DNA of 64,000 bases, taken from the NCBI GenBank assembly GCA_029582265.1, contig CM055821.1, positions 39,379,004 through 39,443,003 on the forward strand, read 5' to 3'. The stretch comes from Zoroaster sp. YZ-2022. Lineage: Eukaryota; Echinodermata; Asteroidea; Forcipulatida; Zoroasteridae. Below, piece after piece: positions 1 to 12,400 of this stretch; positions within the stretch are counted from its first letter, which is position 1, and each line of letters opens with the position of its first letter. The position numbers were made by a program, and so were the translations under genes. The notes beneath the pieces were generated by a model. That model saw only the letters and a program-made list of their open reading frames with translations, made no database searches and was not told the DNA's origin.

Positions 1-436
1 CATCCCGAGAAATTGGATGTTCTCAGTTCAGAATATTAACATACAACACTTTTGAAGATTGGAAATAACACTGGCTTTGACGTATGTGTATTGACAAGTG
101 TGACAAATGAAATGAGCTCTTGCACTTATTCAGAAACATGTGAACCAACAGTGCGTTCAAGGCTCATGACTTCACAACTTCACTGAAGTACATGTGCACG
201 GTGACATTTTACCATGTCGCTTACTTCTTATATAAATTTTCTTCTTCTAATGTATTTCTTATATTTTTCTAGACGTCTTTATTTGTTGTATTCCATAATT
301 AGGGCTTTTTATAGCTTTCTTTGGCAGAGATTTGGTCAAATCAATCACTTCTTACACACTGTTTATGTTGCTTCATACATTCTTTGTAATTCATGTATTT
401 TGATATAAGATCTGAGGCTTTTCATGGTGGAATATC
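1..436. other. No gene recognised
   Basis: AT-rich sequence downstream of DTD1. The last 30 bp are homologous to sequence beyond 43740, so part may belong to the 437-3190 element. A 64-codon frame at 214 has no recognisable features. Confidence 0.6.
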
Positions 437-1594
437 GATATTGTTTCGGTTTGCGGTAACACCATGTGTTTATCTCTAACGTTTACATTAGCCTGCCGTG
501 AAGTCCCCATGGTTCTCCCTGAACCATATCACAGGCCTCAAATTTCGTCATGTTTAAGGCAAGGCCACTTTGGCCTTGAATGAAGCAACATTTTGAAGGG
601 CACCAAGGCCAACAGGTAGGGCACCAAGGCCAAATAGGTAGGGCACCAAGGCCAAATACGGTCTTGGGAAAAGGGCACCGAGGCCAGAAATAAAAAAAAG
701 GAAAATTTGTATTGTTGACTTGAAATTGTTTTCTTTTGCTTTTATACCTTTCATGTTCATCTTAAAATCCAGTATTAGGCCTACAGACATTATAACAAAA
801 TACATGTAGATGGGTGAAAGGAATGCATGCAAACAGGAAATTCCCTGGTTCTGTACAAAGTCCTGGTCCCCTATGCATATTAGCAAATTATGTGACAACA
901 ATCATGTACATGTACATCTCTCGAGCTATATTTCCATCATTCTTGAATTTTTTAAATTTTGTATATCCAATGTGTAATGTAATACGATGACCTACCCACC
1001 CTTTCCTCCCCACTGTCACTGACTGATCGTCCCCACAAAACATTACTTTTTGTAGCGATCCAGCTTCCTACACTTGCTGGTTGATTTTGCCAGTTCAGTT
1101 TCTTTCATGCGTTTTAAACGATCTTTGCGGGGCATTGTTAATTATTTCTAACAATGTCAGATTTGTAAAACTTTTGTCAAAAGTTTGCAAACGCTGTCTG
1201 TCAGTACAGTAACGTTACATACACGAAAAATGTACATGTGTATGTACATACACGTATACGTACACGCGGTGCATGCATGTACATACATGGAACATAAGGT
1301 ATCACTCGGCTCCTCGGTTGTTTATTTCGACAGTCCGTGTACAAATACATTTGGCACTAGCTGACGCGAACCAGTGCAAAGTGCACAGAGTACCAACGAG
1401 ACACAGAGTACCAACGAAAGCATGATCTTTCGATCGATCTCTCAGCTCCGCGCATGCGCACGGCCCAGGCTAGCTCGTCGGGCCGGGTACTAGTACTATA
1501 ATTTACCGGTACCGTACCGATCGAGCACGTGTGTGTGTGTACGTATGTACGTGTACATACATGCATATCGAGTTGTTTGTAACGTTGCAGTTCT

Positions 1595-1664
1595 ATAGCT
1601 GTGTGTGTGCGGGGCGGTGTGTGTGCAGGGCGGTGTGTGTGCGGGGCAGGGCGGTGTGTGTGTG
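1595..1664. repeat. GT-rich short tandem repeat
   Basis: About four imperfect copies of a GTGTGTGTGCGGGGCG-type unit lie inside the inverted-repeat element. Confidence 0.7.
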
Positions 1665-1872
1665 ACAAAATGACCGGACACATGTAATTTTCTTTTCGGG
1701 AGAAAGGGGCTGAAGAAATTGCCGGGATAGTAAAAAGGGCACGGCGGCCACGGAGAAATAGGGCACGGCAATATTGGCCGTGAAGAGGTAAATTTTTCCA
1801 GGGGCACATCGGCCAGTAAGAGGGGCATCGACGGCCATGGCCGCCGTGGCCGCCATGAAATTTGAGGCCTGT

Positions 1873-3010
1873 ATTAACCCGTGAAGTCCCCATGGTTCTC
1901 CCTGAACCATATTAACCCATGAAGTCCCCATGGTTCTCCCTGAGCCATATTAACCCGTGAAGTCCCCATGGTTCTCCCTAAACCATATTAACCCGTGAAG
2001 TACCCATGGTTCTCCCTGAACCATATTTACCCATGAAGTCCCCATGGTTCTCCCTGAGCCATATTAACCCGTGAAGTCCCCATGGTTCTCCCTGAACCAT
2101 ATTAACCTGTGAAGTCCCCATGGTTCTCCTGAATCATATTAACCTGTGAAGTCCCCATGGTTCTCCCTGAACCATATTAACCTGTGAAGTCCCCATGGTT
2201 CTCCCTGAACCATATTAACCTGTGAAGTCCCCATGGTTCTCCCTCAACCATATGAACGCCTGATGTCCCCATGGTTCTCCCTGAACCATATTAACCCGTG
2301 AAGTCCCCATGGTTCTCCCTGAACCATATTAACCCGTGAAGTCCCCATGGTTCTCCCTGAACCATATTTACCCGTGAAGTCCCCATGGTTCTCCCTGAAC
2401 CATATTAACCCGTGAAGTCCCCATGGTTCTCCCTGAACCATATTAACCCGTGAAGTCCCCATGGTTCTTCCTGAACCATATTAACCCGTGAAGTCCCCAT
2501 GGTTCTCCCTGAACCATATTTACCCGTGAAGTCCCCATGGTTCTCCCTTAACCATATTAACCTGTGAAGTCCCCATGGTTCTCCCTGAACCATATTAACC
2601 TGTGAAGTCCCCATGGTTCTCCCTGAACCATATTTACCCGTGAAGTCCCCATGGTTCTCCCTGAACCATATTAACCTGTGAAGTCCCCATGGTTCTCCCT
2701 GAACCATATTTACCCGTGAAGTCCCCATGGTTCTCCCTTAACCATATTAACCCGTGAAGTCCCCATGGTTCTTCCTGAACCATATTAACCCGTGAAGTCC
2801 CCATGGTTCTCCCTGAACCATATTTACCCGTGAAGTCCCCATGGTTCTCCCTGAACCATATTAACCCGTGAAGTCCCCATGGTTCTCCTGAACCATATTT
2901 ACCCGTGAAGTCCCCATGGTTCTCCTGAACCATATTTACCCGTGAAGTCCCCATGGTTCTCCCTGAACCATATTTACCCGTGAAGTCCCCATGGTTCTCC
3001 CTGAACCATA
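1873..3010. repeat. 38-bp minisatellite, about 30 copies
   Basis: The unit begins CCCGTGAAGTCCCCATGG and ends CTGAACCATATTAA. Variants differ at one or two bases, mainly CCCGTG/CCTGTG and ATTAA/ATTTA. Each unit contains ATGGTTC-TCCCT-GAACCAT, a perfect 7-bp stem. Open frames across it (repeating MGTSRVNMVQGEP on the minus strand) are artefacts of the repeat. Confidence 0.95.
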
Positions 3011-3315
3011 CTTCTCACTTAGCAAGAGTAGAGAAAAACGAGTTGCCCGACATTGGTTCTCCCTTGAACCATTCTCACTTAGCGCCAGTCGAGACACGAG
3101 TTGTGCGATAAGGTTCTTTTCAGAACCTGTATCTCAGCTTCGCGATAGTTGAGATAAACACATGGTGTTACCGCAAACCGAAACAATATCATGTACTTTG
3201 AATCTAACTTATCTGTTCTGTTCTTCTAATTCCTAACAATAAATACCTAAATAAATAATAAAAAAATAAACCACAACATAAATCACTTTGTCCGATAGAC
3301 GTTTTTTGATATCAC

Positions 3316-3480
3316 TTACTGGTTATCTCTGTATTTGGTGAGTGTGCTCATGAAATCTTTATGTACGTCGGCCCGATCTTCAAAGTCGGTCGTGAGGTTA
3401 CTGACATAGCGGCCAGCTCTTTCCTTCACCTTGTCCTGCTGCTGACCCTTGACGACAGCGACCGGCGCTCGATTTCCCGA
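3316..3480 (-). CDS. DTD1: DTD1 possible terminal exon (C-terminal extension)
   Basis: There are 54 codons and a TAA stop, open in phase 0 after the acceptor TGTATTTTCTAG, which fits the phase-0 donor at 4514. The product is charged and predicted helical, with VKGQQQDKVKERAGRY near its start and TKYRDNQ at its end. It has no resemblance I recognise. Vertebrate DTD1 also carries a charged, poorly conserved tail after the catalytic domain, which makes this plausible. It could instead be an exon of another minus-strand gene. Confidence 0.55.
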   Translation of the reverse strand, partial: SGNRAPVAVVKGQQQDKVKERAGRYVSNLTTDFEDRADVHKDFMSTLTKYRDNQ

Positions 3481-6400
3481 CTAGAAAATACAACGAAAAT
3501 GTTTGCTTCTGATTGGCCGATTGATCCATTAAAAATTCATTCTGTGTCTAACTCCAACCATCCTGCAGAACTGTTTTTGAAGTGGCACTGTCAGAAGTCA
3601 TTTTTTTTTATTACTTGGATTACAGATTTTTTTTCTCCCTATTGAGGGCGCTCTCCTATTAGGAGAGCGCCCTCAATCATTGATTTTTATAGTACGTACA
3701 CAGACTCGATCATGGCTCATTGAGTGGCATTGTACAATATAAATATATATATATATATATATATGGTTTGGCCTCTGACCTGGCCCCATAGTGCAATAGA
3801 TAATTGGCATAAGTGGACTGCCCACCAACATAGGGGCTGGCTAGCTCAGTTGGTAGAGCGCTCGTATGGTAATCGAGAGGTCGCGGGTTTGAGTCCGGCA
3901 TCATATATATAAACGGTTCGCGAGCAAAGAAAAATTGGCTGATGCCGGACTCGAACCTGCGACCTCTCGATTACCGTACGAGCGCTCTACCAACTGAGCT
4001 AACCAGCCCCTATGTTGGTGGGCAGTCCACTTATGCCAATTATCTATTGCTCTATGGGGCCAGGTCAGAGGCCAAACCATATCTGCCGAATCTAAACACA
4101 AAATGGGGTCTATATATCTTGTATTCACACTGTCGCTTTATCAGTCAAATCCACTGAATATAAAATAATGATCACAACCACTTTACAGTCTTGGATAAGA
4201 CTGCTGGGTACCAACAAGTTTATTGGATGGTAACCTTGTCCCAAGGCAGGCCTCCCAGTGCCTAACCTACCAAATATACGTGTAGATTTTTTAAATAGGT
4301 TTTTAAAGCAAAATATAGGTTTTTATAGGTTTACCAAATGCCAAAATATAGGCTTTTATAGGTTATTTCTGTGACTATGCAGTGACATGTGTTCCACCAA
4401 TCACATGACAAAGATTTGTGTGCGAGTTATAAAAAGGTAATTAACTAGCACTAGATCACAAATGAGCTGCTTTTTACAGAAAAAACTAAAACAAACAAAA
4501 ACCTATTTTTGTACCTGTCTGGGTGTCCTCGGTATAGGCGTAATCGGTTGCTTCGCTGCTGGCTTGTTATTCTCACCTGGTGATTCAAGCATGATTGTGA
4601 CTGGGCCGTCATTCTGAATGTGTACCTGCATGTAGGCACCAAACTTTCCATCTGTCAAAAGCGAGCAACAAAGCGTGTCTAATTACTGCAACCTTGTCAA
4701 AAACCAAAGTATACTCCTCTGAATTATATAATTTCATTTCATTATACACTCACTGGCCAAAAGTATTGCAACATGCTCAAAATAGCACTTTACAGTAACA
4801 GGTGAGATGATCATTTAATCTGATTTCATCGATCGTGTATTTCAATTTCTGAGTAAGAACAGTAAAAAAGAACATTGACTTCAAAACACAGGCACTTTCA
4901 AGAAGTCTTAAGTAGTGTAAATAAAATAAAATAAATTATTGTAACACAGTTCTCCAAACTGAACTTTGGTGTGTGTGGCAATACTTATGGCCAGTAAGTG
5001 TATAAGATTTAATTCTAATTTTTTTTTATAAAGATTTATATTATCTAGCAAAATCTATCTATCATATGCCTCTTTTATAATCTGTGCATGGATCCTGATG
5101 GGTGTTCTTTTTTTCCAGATTTCTTTCCCCTTAGCAAAATTGCCCTTGAGCTGAAATTTTAACATGTTGGTTTCGAAACATATTTGTTGATTTTCAAATT
5201 TTAAGTAGGCTTACAATTATGGTGATATTTTTCCCCAATAGTTTGTTGTACAGCCTTTTTAACAGAATCTAACATTACAAAAAGGAACCTTATATCCTAC
5301 ATACCTTTGATTAGATCCGGTTTGTAATCTTTGCGTAAGATGTCCAGGAAGTCTTCATAGAACTGCTGTGATTGGTCCCCTGCCATCGCCGAGTGGAAAT
5401 CAGGCTTGTTGCCCTTAAGGATTGTGTATAAAGTGAACTGCAATACAAACCGGACAGAGTCTATAAGCACATGGAGTGTCGTGGCCGAGCGGTCTAGCGC
5501 ACCGAACTCAAGTTCTGGTGTTGCCAGCAGCAGGGTGTGGGTTCGAGCCCCGGTCGTGACACTTGTGTCCTTGAGCAAGGTACTTAACCATAATTGCTTG
5601 CCCTTCGGATGGGACGAAAGCCGAGGGTCCCGTGTGTTGTATAATGCACGTAAAGTGGATTGTCGGCGGTCCCAGCGCACTGAACTCAAGTTCTGGTGTT
5701 GCCAGCAGCAGAGTGTGGGTTCGAGCCCCGGCCGTGACACCTGTGTCCTTGAGCAAGACACTTAACCATAATTGCTTCTCTCCACCCAGGGGTTAAATGG
5801 GTACCTGTGAAGGCAGAGATGGTTTGCTCTATATGCGCTAGAAATGGCAGCAATTGAGCTGTATACTCCCCAGGGAGCTGAGATGGTTTCAGGAATGATT
5901 TATGAGCCTTATGAGCCTTATGAGCCTTATGAGCAGGGATAATAATATAATGCGCCTTGAGCGCCACTTAGTTGGTGGATACGTGCGCTATATAAATCTA
6001 TACATTATTATTATTATTATTATGTCTGTTACCTACAGAAACATGTGCCAGCCTGCTTAACCCTGCTACTACTACAAGGGTCAAAATCAGTCAAAATGTT
6101 GATACACTTGCCAAGGTATATCTAGTGCACTTAAAAGTCGAACACTGTCAAACCTTACATGTATTAAGTACATTTACAGGTCAATATGAGTCGACTGTTT
6201 TTGACTGGTAAAAGCATTGTCTGGTATTGTTCAGAGTGGTCAAAATGACAGTAAAAACCAGTCAAAAATGCCCGTGTGCACATTTGGGTCAGCAGTCAAA
6301 TCAGGTAGTTGACTTGGTTTGACCTCTATAGCAACTTCCCACTAAAGTGCAGCTATATAGTAGGAGGGTTAAACTATTAAAATAACCAATAGACAGACAG

Positions 6401-9400
6401 CAGCGTGCGTAGACCGTAATCTCAGTTTCTCTGAAACCATGGACATAAGAGTGTGCATAGCATGAAATACTGCATTGCTTGCGCGTACAAAGTTACGCAT
6501 TCATGCACAACTTCTAATAAGGATCCAGGGCCTATTACACCACGCTATGCTTGGAACTCAGTAGCCCATGGTTTTAGCTTAAATCAGACACCATTACTGT
6601 CAGTATATAGGTTATTTATATCTGTGACTATAACCTAGCTATTCCATGATATTGGGTGCATTCGAGTAGCTTCCCCAAGGTAACCCGACTACGTCACACG
6701 GGTAAGCCCCGAGTACAACCTAATCGAACGAGCATCCTGTTTGAACATTCGCCCTCTTGTGGTCGTTAACGCGATGTGAAGAATGTCAAAGATCACACGG
6801 ACTTTGTAAACAAAAATATTTAATAATAATAATAACTAGATGGAAGTGTTTGTGATATTACAAACACATATGTGTTCGAGTTTTGTCAGGCCAGTGATGA
6901 TGACGTCAGAATGTTTTTTAAAGAAACTTTGCATTATTATTTTTTTTTCATATTAAAGAGTACCCTGTAAAATATGTGACCCGCTCTATCGTAATGAGGA
7001 ATGTCCCCCAAGGGACCGTTTCGCGTAAACAAGCTCTGAAGTTCACATAACGTAAAAAAATCGCATTGAAATCGATTTTGAGATTTTTGTGTATTAAGGT
7101 ACATTAAATATAAAAGTTTGTGTGTGTTATTTTACTTTTTGAGAAAAATATAAATAAAGTAGAAAATAAAGACCTTTTCTCAAGCGTGTCTGTGTCCATT
7201 TTTGTTGCAAATCGTTCTCGTTAGCTCCAAAAAGACGAGTTTGAACTCCTTTTGTAAGCGCCGTATCGAGCCGCGCCATTATCATTTAACATGCATGTTT
7301 GGTACTGTTAGAAAGGTCATGATGTGACCTCTGTAACTGTAGCAATGACATCACTGTCTGAATACTGAATAATAAGATAAGTGCCCAAAAACTTAATACA
7401 GAAAGTCTCCTTGTTGTTAAGTCTAAGCTTCACGTCGTAGGGTTCCAGCGAGCTGATTGGACGAACGCGTCAACGGGTTACTGAGCTTGCGCAGTTTGGA
7501 TGTTTACCTCGAATGGACGTAGACAAGCGCCAAAGTGGGCGGTTTAAGCGCAGCCTGCCGGCCTGATTGTACTGTGTGCTTTCGCGTACCTTGCATGTCA
7601 GCGTACATGTACATGTGCACGGCACATGCACTAGGCATGGGATCGTAGCGTCCGGTCATGCATTGTATAGTAGTATACGTTACGTTCTTCATGTACACGC
7701 ATAATCGTTGTTTGACGGTGTTTGTTTATCAAACATTCAGAGACCCAGAACTTCTAAAGTAATTTGAGCATTGACATTAAACTTTCACAGAGTATTCTTA
7801 AAGACATGGTCCATATGCCTGTTAAATTTTGTGATTCTAGCCTTTCCGAAAGATTACCATTGCCACGGTAAGTTATTTCATTCAAGTTCAGATACTATGT
7901 ACAGCGCGCCCCATACGTAATACACGCAGCGCTGTAAGTTCAAACATTTGTTTTGTTCGCAGCGCATTTCTTTTTAAAACCCGTTTTTCTCGTAAAACGT
8001 TTCTGTAACAATCCCACCAGTATCTCAACTTCTTTGTTTAATAACTTTGGAACGGAAAAAGGGACACATTTATGTTTGGCTTCATTGGAAAGCCCATTAA
8101 ATGCTCGTTATGATGTATGCATATCTCCATTTTTCATATTTGGGGGACATTCCTCATTACGATAGAGCGAGTCACATATGATGTGGTTACCAACGATGAT
8201 TTGTTTGAAGTCCATTTCAATGATTTGAACTTGTAAAGATTGTGAATTTACCCCTTGTGGTTGTTGAGATATGATTTTTTAATATTAAACTTTGACTTCC
8301 GGTTTGGACAGGAAGTAAAGGTCAAATTGGGGTCATGTTTTTGTAAATATTTTTGAAAATTAACAATTTGTACATTGGTGCAAAAAACTGTGAATTTACC
8401 TCTTGTGGTGGTTGAGATATGATTTTTTTCAATATTAAATTTTGACTTCCGGTTTGGACAGGAAGTAAGGTCAAATTGGGGTCACCTTTGTGTAAATATT
8501 TTTCGACAATTATTAACAATCTATACAAATGGTGGAAAGATTGTGAATTTACCCCTTGTGGTTGTTGAGATATGATATTTTTAATATTAAACTTTGACTT
8601 CCGGTTTTGACAGGAAGCAAAGGTCAAATTGGGGTTATGTTTTTGAAAATATTTTTGACAATTAACAATCTGTACAAAGGTGCAAAAACTGAATTTACCT
8701 CTTGTGATTGTTGAGATATGATTTTTTTAAATAATAAACTTTGACTTCCGGTTTGGACAAGAAGTAAGGTCAAATTGGGGTCACCTTTGTGTAATTATTT
8801 TTCGACAATTAACAATCTATACAATGGTGCAAAAAATGTCAATTTACCTCTTGTAGTTGTTGAGATATGATTTTTTTTAATATTAAATTTTGACTTCCGG
8901 TTTGGACAGGAAGTAAGGTCAGATTGGGGTCACGTCTGTGTACGAAAAATCACATAATTCAAGATCTATAACATGGTGTAAATATTGTGAAAATATCTTA
9001 TGTGGTTCATGAGATATCATTTTTTGAAATATTAAACTTTGATTGAGTGTAATTCGATATCTGATGACCTCACTATGACGTCACAACTTAAGATACAACT
9101 ACATGTTAAGGTCTAACTATGTGTGAAGTTTTAAGGTTCTGTGAACTCTGCAACTATGATTTTTGCTCTGGATATTCACCGAAAAGAAGGAGAAAAAGTT
9201 AAAAAAAAAAAAAAAACGAACAATATCAAGAGGTGTTCGTGCTGTGGCTCGAACACCTAATAATGTGTGGACTTATATAGCACACGTATCCACCAACTGA
9301 GTGGTGCTCAAGGCTCATTATATTATTACCCCTGTTCATAAGGCTCATAAGGCTCATAAATCATTCCTGAAACCATCTCAGCTCCCTGGGGAGTATACAG

Positions 9401-12400
9401 CTCAAGTGCTGCCATTACAGCGCATATAGGGCTAATCAACCAACTCTGCCCTCACAGGTACCCATTTTAACCCCTGGGTGGAAAGAAGCATTTATGGTTA
9501 AGTGTCTTGCTGAAGGACACAAGTGTCATGGCCGAGTTTCGAACCCACATTCTGCTGCTAACACCAGAACTTGAGTCTGGTAAGCTAGACCGCTCGGCCA
9601 CGACACTCCACGAATTTACAACGAAACGATCGCAAAGTAATTCTTTCCCGGGTAAAAAAGGAACTAATGATCTTGTTACTTCTCAGGTTCGTACAAAACA
9701 ACACGTCTTTAGTACAAGAACAGTCTACTCACAAATTAATTGTTTAAGAGATGAAAATGTATGTCAAACTTCACGAAGTTGCCATACTGAAAACAAAAAT
9801 GGCAGCCATTCAGAATATTCTCAAAGTGACGTCACGTCACGTCACTTACCCTGGTTTGTCTCAAGTGACCTGCTTCGCGAGCAGGTTACTTGAAATTTAC
9901 CCTGGTAAGCCCCGGCAATGATGGCAGACCTACTCGAACGCTCCGGAGTCAGACCTGGGTCGACCCGGGGAAGCTACTCGAATGCACCCAGTGTATGCAA
10001 AACTAATTATTTGAGTTATTTGAGTTCTAGTCTGTGAAGGAGTTGAATCATTTTTTTAAATGTTATTTGCCAATCCTCGTTTTTAATCCATGTGAGATTT
10101 TTGTGTGAAAATAATATCAATGGGTAACTTAGGGAGAATTTGAACCCACGGCCCTCCACTGACAATAATCCTCACCTGACTGACACACAATATCTCCAGT
10201 TGTTTGTCCCGCACGCCTTTGTCCCATTTCTTCTCACCTTGGTCACCTTCAAACACACGCAGACTCAATAGCTTCCTGGCTCTGATGAAGACCAATAATA
10301 GTGGGTTCTAATATTAAGCGTCAACTCCATTATAATGCATATTGTGTTTTATGTAAAACCATTATTGGTCATTTCCGGGCGTTTTAATTTTTTGTCGGAT
10401 TACTTACCTCTTACGCTTGTCATCATTAGTTGGCTTGTGGTGTTTGTTTTTTGGTGGAAAATGTTTTTAAAGGGACAATATCATCACGATCAACAGGGCA
10501 TGGAATCAAAGTGCTAGTTTAAGATAAACTCAGTGATTGAAAATAATACCCCACATGATAAGGTCATATAACTGTTGCTGCTCCATAAATAAGCCAGTAA
10601 TTTTCAGTCACTGTGTTCATCTTATAATAGTCTGATGTGCTATTTGTTTTCAATTATTTTTGTTTAACCCTAACCTTCCCAAATCCTCCAAAATCCTCTT
10701 TGCTAAAGTGGAGGATTTTGGAGGATTGTGTAAAAGGAGGGTTAACCCTCCGATACATGGAGGCCACTCCGATCCACAAAATTCTGCTCTTGAGCAACCT
10801 TCAGTACATACATGTACAAGCCTGCTGTCCTTTCCAAGTAATCTTACAAAATCAACTGTGTGCCACCCAAGGCCACTGTAAATGTTTGAACAAATTAGTA
10901 CGGCCTTCAATGTATCAATGGGAGACCACTTTACCCTGCAATCTCAGTGGTGTGACAGTGCACAGAAGGGTAACCATAGGAGGCCACTGGCAACAGCTAA
11001 TGGCTTGGAGTGGCCTGAATGGGTTGTTTCAAAAATTGCACTGATTTTAGGAGCGTTAAAGAAACTTTAAAATATATTTGAACATTTAAACAATTATTTT
11101 AAACATTAAAATGAGGGAAAAAATCCTGAAAATATACAAGACGTTTGCTTACGGAAAACTGAGAAACAGCATCACTGACTATAGAAAAGAAACAGAGAAA
11201 CAAATAAAAAACAAATGATAAAAAACCATCATATGCACCATAGAGCTACAGATAAGCTATCATCGGTGGGAATGGATTCACAAACTGAAGGCTAAGAAGA
11301 TCATCTTACATATACTCCCTGTCTTTGGGCGTGTCATCTCTAGAAATACCAACCAAGACGCACAGACCCTTCCCGATGGAACTTATCAACTCATCTCCAA
11401 CTATAAAGACAAAGGAACAACTCATTATTACAAAACTAGGATTATCTAGGACTCTCCTCATAAAGTTAGTTTTTCCTAGTTTAAGTTGAATACAGTGACT
11501 GAAAATGACTGGGTCATTTATGCAGCAGCAATGGTTATATGACGTGATCATGTGGGGTATTATTTTCAGTCACCGAGTTATTCTAAAACTGATTCCATGC
11601 CCTATTGATCATGACAATCAACAGGACAAAACTTTATTCATTAAACCCCCTAGGTATTCTGGCTAGGAACCTTCCTGAATCCTCCAAAATCCTCCAGTGC
11701 ACTTTTGGAAACATGCCCTTATCTTCAAAATGGGAAAGAATGTTGTATCCGGCCGCCACTTTTTAAGGGCTTTTTTGGATTTTTTTGCAACCACTAACCA
11801 GTTAAAAAATCATTCTATCGATTTTTGGTGGTACAGAAAGCGAAAACTATCTTTAAAATCCACTTTTATGATGGTTTTCGGACTTGATTTCCCTTCTAAA
11901 AAAATCCTCCCCTTCAGAAAATAGAAGGATCCTATTATAGTTGCCACTACGCATGTACAATGACTGTGTTGGTCACTAATTGTGGAGTTTACAAGAGCAG
12001 ACTGACATGACTGAGGAAGTCATCGTATACCAAAAATGCCTGATTTTTCATGAAATAAATATCCTGGAATAATTTGAAGTATATGTCCATCATCATCCAT
12101 ATGTTCTCCACCTTACCAGGTAGGTACGATTACATTATTGGTTATATTTAATGAAAAATAGTGGCGGCCAGATACGACATTCTACCCTCAAAATGCACCA
12201 TGCATTTTCGTTGATCTTTCATATTCAGCACTTATGGCCTGTACTTCTTGCCAGGTAGTAATTTTGCCCCATATGAAGAGGTGAAAGTACCAGTTTCCAA
12301 CAGTGCTTAATTTTTTCAAAAAAGTGCCCCTTGGAGTATTTTGGAGGATTTGGGGTGGTTAGGGTTAAAGGGAATGTACAACATTGGCTATTACCTGATG

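Larger units (their letters stand above)
437..3190. mobile_element. Inverted-repeat element carrying a minisatellite
   Basis: The ends are a perfect 40-bp inverted repeat: 437-476, beginning GATATTGTTTCGGTTTGCGG, and 3151-3190. Homology to another copy near 43.7 kb continues outside these ends, so the true element may extend to about 405. The interior holds GGCAC/GGCC-rich short repeats (590-690, 1735-1850), a GT-rich patch (1595-1664) and the 38-bp minisatellite. No transposase is readable. The class is unknown. Confidence 0.75.
3761..4082. repeat. Inverted pair of tRNA-Thr-like sequences with conserved flanks
   Basis: Two arms of about 143 bp (3761-3903 and 3940-4082) face each other across about 36 bp. 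Each arm is a roughly 70-bp flank, beginning ATATGGTTTGGCCTCTGACC, followed by a tRNA-like unit. Divergence between the arms is low. An (AT)n run abuts the left edge. It lies in the last DTD1 intron. Confidence 0.85.
6653..9990. mobile_element. Inverted-repeat element split by nested insertions
   Basis: Outer ends TGGGTGCATTCGAGTAGCTT and its complement (ending 9990). The intact relative at 49566-50087 is 522 bp. Here the element is interrupted at about 6820 and resumes at about 9607, so roughly 2.8 kb was inserted. Lies in DTD1 intron 3. Confidence 0.85.

Noticed and set aside
1873..3010. Possible CRISPR array
   Set aside because: The 38-bp units are directly tandem with no unique spacers, in an animal genome; the same holds for 33060-35571.
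5297..5967. Minus and plus frames of 80-154 codons with repeated RTHTLLLATPELEF
   Set aside because: Apart from DTD1 exon 4 at 5305-5437 these are SINE sequence; the same peptides recur at each SINE copy.
10637..11070. 135-codon plus frame and overlapping frames
   Set aside because: They lie on TTAA-flanked MITEs repeated at 27.8 kb, where the frames differ.
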